From Bacteroidales bacterium (GTDB lineage: Bacteria > Bacteroidota > Bacteroidia > Bacteroidales > VadinHA17): a stretch of 9,717 nt of DNA. The position numbers were made by a program, and so were the translations under genes. Below the pieces are notes generated by a model. It was not told the origin of the DNA and searched no databases. It was given only the letters and a program-made list of their open reading frames with translations. Shown here in pieces: positions 1 to 6,478 of the stretch; the first letter of the stretch is position 1, and every line of letters begins with the position of its first letter. Where the stretch lies: the NCBI GenBank assembly GCA_003162595.1, contig PMNJ01000102.1, positions 21,241 to 30,957 of the forward strand, written 5' to 3'.

Positions 1-729
1 TATAAAGACACTGACGGAAAACCTCTCGTGGATAAAATCCTTGATACTGCTGGACAGAAAGGTACAGGTAAATGGACTGCTATCACTGCCCTCGATATGG
101 GTATTCCTCTTACACTGATTGGTGAAGCTGTTTTTTCAAGGTGTCTTTCCGCAATTAAGAATGAACGGGTGGAAGCATCAAAAATACTGCACGGACCCAC
201 TCCAAATCACAAAGGAGACAAGGTTAAATTCATCAATGATATAAAAGAGGCCCTCTACGGATCAAAAATTGTTTCGTATGCCCAGGGGTATGAGCTGATG
301 AAGGCTGCAGCAGAAGAATATAAATGGAAACTTAACTACGGAGGAATTGCCCTGATGTGGCGCGGTGGATGTATAATAAGGTCCGCTTTCCTGGGAAAAA
401 TTAAAGTGGCTTATGATAATAATCCTTCCATTACTAACCTTCTTCTTGATCCCTTCTTTAAAGATAAAGTAGAGAAAGCGCAGAGTGGTTGGAGGAATAT
501 AATTTCGGCCGCAGCAATTAATGGTATTGCAGTTCCTGCAATGTCATCAGCTCTTGGATATTATGATGGCTACCGTTGCGAAAAACTGCCTGCCAATCTG
601 TTACAGGCTCAACGCGATTATTTTGGTGCACATACATACGAACGTACTGATAAACCCAGGGGTGAATTTTTCCATACCAACTGGACAGGTCGTGGTGGGA
701 CAACCTCTTCATCAACATATAACGTATAA
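1..729 (+). CDS. gnd: 6-phosphogluconate dehydrogenase, decarboxylating (C-terminal half, cut by window edge)
   Basis: This cytoplasmic enzyme of the oxidative pentose phosphate pathway converts 6-phosphogluconate to ribulose 5-phosphate and CO2 and reduces NAD(P)+. The reading frame is open from base 1, so about 243 C-terminal residues are present and the Rossmann N-terminal domain lies outside; the GTG at 28 is internal, not a start. Family hallmarks are the ILDTAGQKGTGKWT block, the 'VFSRCLSA' segment with its substrate-binding Arg, the IVSYAQG helix, 'RGGCIIRSAFL', and the terminal QRDYFGAHTYERTD segment, whose Arg and His reach the substrate of the partner subunit in known dimers. The tail FHTNWTGRGGTTSSSTYNV is the long-tail form, unlike the short E. 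coli end. The stop lies 22 bp before the uronate transporter in the same direction, so co-transcription is likely. The family call is secure; a role in the neighbouring uronate locus is only inference. Confidence 0.96.
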   Translation, partial: YKDTDGKPLVDKILDTAGQKGTGKWTAITALDMGIPLTLIGEAVFSRCLSAIKNERVEASKILHGPTPNHKGDKVKFINDIKEALYGSKIVSYAQGYELMKAAAEEYKWKLNYGGIALMWRGGCIIRSAFLGKIKVAYDNNPSITNLLLDPFFKDKVEKAQSGWRNIISAAAINGIAVPAMSSALGYYDGYRCEKLPANLLQAQRDYFGAHTYERTDKPRGEFFHTNWTGRGGTTSSSTYNV

Positions 730-751
730 TTACTAAACTAACCAACTATTT

Positions 752-2050
752 ATGTCGGAACCTAAAAACTTTAGCAGGTACAGATGGACGGTTTGTGCAT
801 TGATATTCTTTGCAACAACCGTAAACTATCTCGACAGGCAGGTAATAGGAATATTAAAACCTCTGCTTGAATCCGATCTCGGCATTGGGGAAAAAGATTA
901 TTCTCATATCATTATGGCGTTCCAGCTCTGCTATGGTTTGGCAATGGTCATAGCAGGACGGCTTATAGATAAATTCGGAACAAAATTAGGGTACGGTATT
1001 TCTGTATTCTTATGGAGTATTGCTGCAATAGGACATGCTCTTGCAAAGGGCGTACTTGGTTTTGGATTCTGGAGGGGACTCCTTGGAATCAGCGAATCCG
1101 GTAACTTTCCGGCAGCTAATAAAGCAATAGCTGAATGGTTTCCCAAGAAAGAAAGAGCACTTGCCATCGGGATATTTAATTCAGGAACAAATGTCGGAGC
1201 CATTGTTGCACCCCTTGCAATACCTGCCATTGTTGCAGCATGGGGTTGGCAGGCTGCATTTATTATTACCGGAGCTTTTGGATTTGTCTGGATAATTTTC
1301 TGGTTTATCTTTTATGAAGTACCGGAAAAGCAGAGAAGAGTATCAGCCGGTGAGCTTGCTTACATTAACAGTGATGCTGACGAAAAAGAGGAAACAAAGG
1401 AAAAAGTAGCATGGCTTCAACTTTTTAAATACCGTCAAACATGGCTTTTTTTCATTGGTAAAGGCCTTACCGATCCCATCTGGTGGTTTTACCTGTTCTG
1501 GATCCCCGGGTGGCTCTCTACTGTCAGAGGAACAGGTCTTGACGTCAAAGCATTCGGATTGCCATTAGCCTTTATTTATACTTGCACAACAGTGGGCAGT
1601 ATCGGTGGAGGCTGGGTCTCCGGATATATGATAAAGAAAGGGATGTCTCCATTTAAGGCAAGGAAGATAGCTATGCTGATATTTGCACTCCTGGTAATAC
1701 CAGTTGTATTTGCATCGGCTCCTGGTATCAGCACATGGGGAGCAGTATGTCTGATAGCTCTGGCAGCATCGTCACACCAGGCATGGTCAGCAAATATCTT
1801 CACAACTGTTTCTGATGCATTTCCCAAAAAGGCTGTAAGTTCTATTACAGGGATTGGCGGTATGGCAGGTGCTGTCGGTGGGGCGTTTATCTCATATATT
1901 GCAGGCGCGATACTTGAACATTTCAAGAATCTGGGGCATATTGAAACCGGTTATGTTGTCATGTTTGCTATAGCCGGAAGCGCTTACCTCCTTGCATGGA
2001 TAATTATGACTGTTTTTGCACCCAAAAACAAAAAAGTAGTTCTGGATTAA
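752..2050 (+). CDS. exuT: ExuT-like hexuronate transporter, MFS anion:cation symporter family
   Basis: This is a 432-residue inner-membrane permease predicted to bring glucuronate and/or galacturonate into the cell by proton (or cation) symport. The N-terminus carries the family motif NYLDRQ (residues 25-30) in the first membrane helix. MFS motif A appears as GRLIDKFGT (69-77). The segment from 112 to about 136 (GISESGNFPAANKAIAEWFP then KKERA) is the typical ACS-family TM4/TM5 loop seen in ExuT, GudP and DgoT. The charged stretch at about 205-220 is the central cytoplasmic loop between the six-helix halves. Length is normal for the family. The ATG at 752 follows gnd by 22 bp with no Shine-Dalgarno sequence, which is usual in Bacteroidota. 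The substrate is inferred from the ExuT resemblance and from the nearby uxaE; galactonate or glucarate transport by a close relative cannot be excluded. The stop codon lies inside a perfect palindrome described separately. Confidence 0.85.
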   Translation: MSEPKNFSRYRWTVCALIFFATTVNYLDRQVIGILKPLLESDLGIGEKDYSHIIMAFQLCYGLAMVIAGRLIDKFGTKLGYGISVFLWSIAAIGHALAKGVLGFGFWRGLLGISESGNFPAANKAIAEWFPKKERALAIGIFNSGTNVGAIVAPLAIPAIVAAWGWQAAFIITGAFGFVWIIFWFIFYEVPEKQRRVSAGELAYINSDADEKEETKEKVAWLQLFKYRQTWLFFIGKGLTDPIWWFYLFWIPGWLSTVRGTGLDVKAFGLPLAFIYTCTTVGSIGGGWVSGYMIKKGMSPFKARKIAMLIFALLVIPVVFASAPGISTWGAVCLIALAASSHQAWSANIFTTVSDAFPKKAVSSITGIGGMAGAVGGAFISYIAGAILEHFKNLGHIETGYVVMFAIAGSAYLLAWIIMTVFAPKNKKVVLD

Positions 2051-2057
2051 TCCAGAA
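2040..2057. promoter_or_regulatory. Perfect 18-bp palindrome, candidate operator for the adjacent LacI-type regulator
   Basis: TTCTGGATTAATCCAGAA is a perfect inverted repeat with no spacer. It spans the exuT stop codon (2048-2050) and lies about 80 bp upstream of the LacI-family gene. Size and symmetry fit a LacI-family operator, although the centre is TA rather than the CG common in that family. A weak -7-like TAATATTG (2064-2071, one mismatch to TAnnTTTG) follows it, so a bound repressor could cover the upstream part of a promoter for the regulator-uxaE pair. Having no loop, it would be a poor RNA hairpin. Operator function is inference. Confidence 0.4.
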
Positions 2058-2070
2058 ATCAAATAATATT

Positions 2071-2119
2071 GTAATTAACTCCGACTTCACGCTCTAATTG
2101 AGAGGAGGCGGATAATTAC
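2071..2119 (+). promoter_or_regulatory. Long bulged inverted repeat in the spacer before the regulator gene
   Basis: Four paired blocks stack in order: GTAATTA (2071-2077) with TAATTAC (2113-2119), TCCG (2080-2083) with CGGA (2109-2112), CTTC (2085-2088) with GAGG (2105-2108, one G-U pair), and CTCT (2092-2095) with AGAG (2101-2104). They close on a 5-base AATTG loop, with small bulges on the 5' arm only. About 19 pairs form in total. No T-run follows, so it is not a standard intrinsic terminator. It could be a leader structure for the regulator-uxaE transcript, an RNA-processing site between exuT and the regulator, or a dispersed repeat. Confidence 0.45.
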
Positions 2120-2136
2120 ATTAAACAAAAGAATTA

Positions 2137-3192
2137 ATGCCTCCCAGAAAAACAAGGATAAAGGATATCGCCAGAATGGCTGGTGTTTCGATAGGGACAG
2201 TAGACCGGGTAATACATGAAAGAGGTGAGGTTGCTGAAAAAACGAGGCTTATTGTTCAGCAAATACTGAAAGAGACCAATTACTCTCCTAATGTAATGGC
2301 ACAGGTACTGAAATCAAAAAAAAGATTTCACCTCGTTTCACTTCTACCGGCACCTTCAGAAGACAATTCTTTCTGGAAAAAGCATCCACTCGGCATGGCC
2401 AGAGCTTTAGAGGAACTCGATCCCTTCCCGGTCTCGCTTAGTCAGGTAACATTTGATATGGAAAGCGAAGATGATTTTCAGAAAAAAACCGAAATAGTAC
2501 TTGATCTGAAACCCGATGGAGTACTTCTTGCACCAATCTTCAAGTCAGAATCTATCTCATTTTGTTCACGGCTTCAGGAAGAGAATGTGCCATTCGTTTT
2601 TATTGATGAATACATTGAAAATACAAATTTTCTGGCTTACATAGGAGAAAATATCTTCCGGAGCGGAAGAGTTGCCGGACAACTTATTGATATGATCACT
2701 CCGGAAAAAAGTGACCTGCTGGTTGTTACTATAGCTAGAAATATCCAGAATGTTCATCATCTCACCAACCGTACTGAAGGATTTCTGAACTATTTCCGAA
2801 AATCAGGCAAAAATAAAGGCAAGAAGATTATCATAAACGTTCCTGAACCATCTTCAGATGATGTTAAAAATGCGATCGACAACGCATTTCTGGATAACCC
2901 CGGAATAGGTTCAGTTTTTATTACAGGTTCAAGATCATATCTCATTGCTTTATATCTGGAAAAGAAAGGATTAAAATCAATCGATCTGATAGGATACGAT
3001 CTTCTGGACTTAAATGTTAAGTTTTTGAAATCTGGAATCATTCGATTCCTGATAGGTCAGCGACCTGAAGAACAGACATATAAGGGGATAAAAAAATTAT
3101 TCGAATACCTCTCACTGCATAAAATACCTGATAAAATTGAATATCTTCCAGTTGATATAGTTACTTCTGAAAATGTTGATTTTTTTTTATGA
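2137..3192 (+). CDS. LacI-family transcriptional regulator with periplasmic-binding-protein-like sensor domain
   Basis: This 351-residue DNA-binding regulator probably controls the uronate genes around it. The N-terminal LacI-type helix-turn-helix covers residues 6-50: 'RIKDIARMAGVS' then recognition helix SIGTVDRVIH (18-27). The hinge helix PNVMAQVLKSKK (51-62) includes the Leu that typically inserts in the minor groove. From about 64 onward it has the sugar-binding fold, with HLVSLLPAP (65-73), the strand PDGVLLAP (126-133), and the IGYD element with a following FLIGQRPEEQTYKGI block (305-319) typical of the Peripla_BP_4-like subgroup. An in-frame stop at 2122-2124 rules out a longer N-terminus, so the ATG at 2137 is the likely start. 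Its stop is 3 bp before the uxaE start, so the two are almost certainly co-transcribed. A uronate catabolic intermediate as effector is inferred from context only. The gene ends in a 9-T run just before its stop. Confidence 0.9.
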   Translation: MPPRKTRIKDIARMAGVSIGTVDRVIHERGEVAEKTRLIVQQILKETNYSPNVMAQVLKSKKRFHLVSLLPAPSEDNSFWKKHPLGMARALEELDPFPVSLSQVTFDMESEDDFQKKTEIVLDLKPDGVLLAPIFKSESISFCSRLQEENVPFVFIDEYIENTNFLAYIGENIFRSGRVAGQLIDMITPEKSDLLVVTIARNIQNVHHLTNRTEGFLNYFRKSGKNKGKKIIINVPEPSSDDVKNAIDNAFLDNPGIGSVFITGSRSYLIALYLEKKGLKSIDLIGYDLLDLNVKFLKSGIIRFLIGQRPEEQTYKGIKKLFEYLSLHKIPDKIEYLPVDIVTSENVDFFL

Positions 3193-3195
3193 AAT

Positions 3196-4449
3196 ATGAA
3201 AAAACTCGGTAAATATTCAATCGGTCTGGGTGACAGATTTGGTCATCAGGGAAGTGCCCAGCTAAAAGCAATTATTGCAGCATCCGAAAAAGGCATCGAT
3301 ATTACTCCTGTATGGAATAAATCTAACAGGGAACACAATACAATAGGCACCCAACCGGTAGATGTCAGGATTGAAGCAGATTTGGCAACAGGAAGTGCAG
3401 GATTTAAAAAATCATATTTTGTTGATGCCGATCATATTAATATTGATACGGTTGATCGTTTTATTGAATGCTCCGATTTTTTTACAATTGATGTTGCATC
3501 ATATATCGGGCTGAAAGCTGATGAGAAAGATATCCTTGAATTCCTGTCAGGAGCTGAAAAATATACCGGTAAACTGAAAATAGCAGGAACAAAATTATCA
3601 TTTGATACATCAAAATCCCAGATAAAACAATTCGCGGAAAAGTATCTTTTTGCTGCAAAAAAAGCCAGGGATATTTACTTTAAAATTGAGAAAGGTAAAG
3701 GAAATGGAAATTTCATCACTGAAATATCAATGGATGAAGTGGCTCAGCCCCAGACTCCAGTGGAACTCTTATTCATTCTTAAAATGCTGGCTGCTGAAAA
3801 CATACCCGTTCAGACAATAGCACCCAAGTTTTCAGGAAGGTTTAACAAAGGAGTTGATTATGTTGGTGATCCTCTGTTGTTTGCCAGGGAATTTGAATCT
3901 GATATTTTGGTTATTGACTATGCAGTCAGGGAATTTGGTCTGCCCGAGAACCTTAAGATAAGCATTCATTCAGGATCGGATAAGTTTGCTATCTATCCAT
4001 ACATTGGTTCAATAATTAAAAAATATGACATGGGAATACATCTGAAAACGGCAGGTACTACCTGGCTTGAAGAAGTAATCGGTCTTGCTGAATCAGGTGG
4101 TGAAGCTCTGGATTTTGTTAAAGAGCTCTATATTAAATCTCTGGAAAAAATCGATGAATTATGTGAGCCATACGCAGATGTAATTGACATTGAAATATCT
4201 TCCCTGCCATCAAAACAGGAAGTTTCTCAATGGAATAGCGCCAGGTTTTCAGATTCATTAAAGCATATATCTGGAAATTCTGATTATAATCCAGACATGA
4301 GGCAACTGGTACATGTTGCATATAAACTTGCAGCTTTACAGATGAAGGATTATTTCAGGCTATTGGAAACGAACGAGCAAGTAGTCTCAAAATGCGTTTA
4401 TGAAAACATTTTTAACAGACATATCTGCAGATTATTCGATTTAAAATAA
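3196..4449 (+). CDS. uxaE: Tagaturonate/fructuronate epimerase, UxaE family (short form)
   Basis: This is a predicted cytoplasmic epimerase interconverting D-tagaturonate and D-fructuronate, the activity known for UxaE of Thermotoga maritima. It joins galacturonate breakdown to the fructuronate-mannonate-KDG route. Recognised blocks are GLGDRFGHQGSAQ (10-22), FVDADH (75-80), TEISMDE (175-181), a KFSGRFNKGVDYVGD block (211-225), the highly characteristic KISIHSGSDKFAIYP (254-268), GIHLKTAGTTWLE (280-292) and RQLVHVAYK (369-377). The conserved acids and histidines in these blocks (D79, H80, E176, D180, H258, H282, H373) are plausible metal or substrate ligands; this is my inference, not a mapped active site. 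At 417 residues the protein seems to start directly at the first conserved block, whereas the Thermotoga enzyme, as I remember it, has an extra N-terminal region. It follows the regulator by 3 bp and ends 6 bp from a convergent gene. The family call is good; the exact substrate is less certain. Confidence 0.82.
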   Translation: MKKLGKYSIGLGDRFGHQGSAQLKAIIAASEKGIDITPVWNKSNREHNTIGTQPVDVRIEADLATGSAGFKKSYFVDADHINIDTVDRFIECSDFFTIDVASYIGLKADEKDILEFLSGAEKYTGKLKIAGTKLSFDTSKSQIKQFAEKYLFAAKKARDIYFKIEKGKGNGNFITEISMDEVAQPQTPVELLFILKMLAAENIPVQTIAPKFSGRFNKGVDYVGDPLLFAREFESDILVIDYAVREFGLPENLKISIHSGSDKFAIYPYIGSIIKKYDMGIHLKTAGTTWLEEVIGLAESGGEALDFVKELYIKSLEKIDELCEPYADVIDIEISSLPSKQEVSQWNSARFSDSLKHISGNSDYNPDMRQLVHVAYKLAALQMKDYFRLLETNEQVVSKCVYENIFNRHICRLFDLK

Positions 4450-4455
4450 AGATCA

Positions 4456-6291
4456 TTACTCCCTGGTTTTAGAACCTGTTACCTGTTTTGATTCAGTCTG
4501 ATGCAGATCAAATATCATAATTTCATTCATTCCTTCTCTTAGCCACGGGGATGGACAAAAAAGTCTTTTTTGTGGCCCGATATTCCAGTAACGTCCAAGA
4601 TTATGCCCATTTACCCAAACTATTCCTTTTGTGTAATTTGAAACATCTATATAAGTGTCAGAAAATAAATTTCCTTCTCCTCTTGACAGAACAAAATTGC
4701 CTTTAAAAAACACCCCGGGTTTCTTAAGTGATTTCCCAGAGGATCTGAGATCCCAGATATATTTTTTATCCATCGGAAGATTATATGCCTGCCAGTTCAC
4801 CAATTTTGTTCCACTAAGAGTCACACTATCAGTAATACCCTTTCTGTCAATAATATTCTTGCCAAAATTTATATGTCCCATTGCTTCGACTAATATCTCA
4901 AGGACCGGCACTTCTTCATTGCTTGATGGTATATCAATTGAGTTTATACCCTCTCTCCTGTCGAGTTTCCCAATATAATTGCCATTCAGAAAAACGGTTG
5001 CATAGTCATGGATATCCGTCACTATAAGCTTTCCGCTTTTATTTCCGGTAAGCTCAGTCTTATATAATATAAAACCATGATATTGACCATAAGCTTCAAA
5101 AGTTTTAGGCTGAACTGAGCTCACAGGTTGAGGAAGATTGTCCCATACGGAACTAAATGGCTGCATGCTCATAGGTGTTATTACTATGGCAGGAACCGAG
5201 TCGGGGATTGGAGGAAGAGTTTTTCCTTTCGGCAGATACGAGCTTATAAGTTTCCTGAGCGACATATACTTTGAAGTAGGCTGACCCTGTTCGTTGATTG
5301 GAGCATCATAATCGTAACTGGTTATATCGGGTTCATAACCTTTACCACCGGAGTTAGCTCCGGCAGTATATTCGAAATTGGTTCCTCCATGAATAACATA
5401 AAAATTAAACGACTTCTTGTTGTCCATCAGAAATTTCACCTCCTTTAGGAGCTCTGAGGTATCAGGTTTTGCCCATTTCTCACCCCAGTGAGTAAGCCAG
5501 CCAGGATATGTTTCACTGCTGAAGACGGGTACTCCGGGGTTTATTTTAGCTGCCAGATCAAAATCCTGCTGAGAACTGCCTGAATCGAGTCCTACTGCAC
5601 TCCCTGGAAGGGTACCTGCTTCCAACATCTTTGTGGATGGACCATCGCCTGTAAAAGTGGGAATATCAATGCCAAGTGAAGCCCATATTTCTTTAAGTTT
5701 AAGCAGGTAATTTTTATCATTGCTATAGCTACCATACTCATTTTCAATTTGTAGCATTAAAATGGGACCTCCTTTTGTTATAAGGAATGGCTTGATAATT
5801 TCCGCGAGCTTACCCATATATCGTTCTGCAGCTGCCATATAACGGGGATCGAGAGATCTTAATTTTATGTCGGGTATACGCAAAAGATAAGGAGGAATTC
5901 CACCAAGATCCCATTCTGCACATACATAAGGACCTGGTCTCAGGATCAGCCACATATCCTCTTCCTGAACAATTTTGATGAATTCACTTAAATTATGATT
6001 CCCTGTTTCAAAATCGTAGACACCTTCTTCTGATTCATGAAAATTCCAGAATATATAAGCCGATATAGTATTGCATCCCATAGCTTTTGCCATCATAATC
6101 CTGTGTTTCCAGTATTCCACAGGTATCCTTGCCGGGTGCATTTCACCGCTTATTATCTGAAAAGGCTGTCCGTCAAGAAGGAATTCAGAAGTTCCTAATT
6201 TGAATGTATGTTTTGGTTTCTGGGCCTGGGCAGATGATACAACCAGAATTAGAATCAGTGATAAAATAAAAATAATATTTCGCCTAATCAT
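4456..6291 (-). CDS. Secreted GH35 beta-galactosidase
   Basis: This 611-residue exo-acting retaining beta-galactosidase would remove terminal beta-linked galactose from oligosaccharides. A signal peptide is clear: MIRRN, a hydrophobic core (6-19), and an AQA cleavage site after residue 23. There is no lipobox cysteine, so a soluble periplasmic or secreted enzyme is expected. The GH35 TIM barrel covers about 30-350, with GEMHPARIPVEYWKHRI (49-65), RPGPYVCAEWDLGGIP (118-133), the acid/base Glu in QIENEYGSY (E185) and the nucleophile Glu in SSETYPGWLTHWGE (E260). 'VIHGGTNFEYTAGA' (299-312) is also typical. The C-terminal part holds beta-sandwich domains ending with the family motif VNGHNLGRYWNIGPQ (560-574). 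Length matches compact bacterial GH35 enzymes. The ATG at 6291 gives a complete signal peptide. It faces uxaE tail to tail and has a long non-coding spacer upstream. Linkage preference (for example pectic galactan, arabinogalactan or host glycans) cannot be read from sequence. Confidence 0.93.
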   Translation of the reverse strand: MIRRNIIFILSLILILVVSSAQAQKPKHTFKLGTSEFLLDGQPFQIISGEMHPARIPVEYWKHRIMMAKAMGCNTISAYIFWNFHESEEGVYDFETGNHNLSEFIKIVQEEDMWLILRPGPYVCAEWDLGGIPPYLLRIPDIKLRSLDPRYMAAAERYMGKLAEIIKPFLITKGGPILMLQIENEYGSYSNDKNYLLKLKEIWASLGIDIPTFTGDGPSTKMLEAGTLPGSAVGLDSGSSQQDFDLAAKINPGVPVFSSETYPGWLTHWGEKWAKPDTSELLKEVKFLMDNKKSFNFYVIHGGTNFEYTAGANSGGKGYEPDITSYDYDAPINEQGQPTSKYMSLRKLISSYLPKGKTLPPIPDSVPAIVITPMSMQPFSSVWDNLPQPVSSVQPKTFEAYGQYHGFILYKTELTGNKSGKLIVTDIHDYATVFLNGNYIGKLDRREGINSIDIPSSNEEVPVLEILVEAMGHINFGKNIIDRKGITDSVTLSGTKLVNWQAYNLPMDKKYIWDLRSSGKSLKKPGVFFKGNFVLSRGEGNLFSDTYIDVSNYTKGIVWVNGHNLGRYWNIGPQKRLFCPSPWLREGMNEIMIFDLHQTESKQVTGSKTRE

Positions 6292-6478
6292 GTCATTATC
6301 TGTTATTTATATTCATTTTTTTAAACCTGTCATTTACTTTTTTCTTCTTACTTTTGTCTTTTATCTTAATTGAAACCAAACCCAACCCAGCGACTCCGCG
6401 CTTCGCCTGGCAGGCTATCCAAGGAGGAGGATTTATAACTACACTTCTCCTGTTCTCCCCATCTCCCACTCAAGTTTT
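6292..6478. repeat. 187-bp non-coding spacer made of three compositionally distinct blocks, probable dispersed-repeat material
   Basis: No gene is supported here. On the + strand, about 6328-6366 is a T-rich tract of degenerate ACTTTT-like units. Positions 6381-6420 form a GC-rich block, unlike the AT-rich surroundings, with a small perfect hairpin GCCTGGCAGGC (6405-6415). Positions 6422-6432 read AGGAGGAGGAT, and 6444-6469 is a pyrimidine tract of TTCTCC-like units. The spacer must also carry the promoter of the GH35 gene on the - strand, but I found no convincing TAnnTTTG box. Repeat status is a judgement from composition and from my recollection of similar intergenic tracts in Bacteroidota. 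Confidence 0.4.

Noticed and set aside
518..745. Open frames on both strands within the end of gnd
   Set aside because: They overlap the well-supported gnd frame, have no recognisable protein features and read as shadow frames.
2064..2071. TAATATTG as a -7 promoter box for the regulator gene
   Set aside because: One mismatch to TAnnTTTG and no TTTG at the expected -33 position; too weak to list as a feature.
3180..3188. 9-T run at the end of the regulator gene as a phase-variation or slippage site
   Set aside because: Slippage would change only the last few residues before nearby stops and would not affect uxaE; likely a chance homopolymer, though a possible sequencing-error spot.
4465..4476. 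GGTTTTAGAACC as a possible bidirectional terminator
   Set aside because: Only a 4-bp stem, without a T-run, and it lies inside the GH35 coding end.
4655..4978. 107-codon open frame on the + strand inside the GH35 gene
   Set aside because: It is antisense to the conserved GH35 C-terminal domain and resembles no family; a shadow frame.
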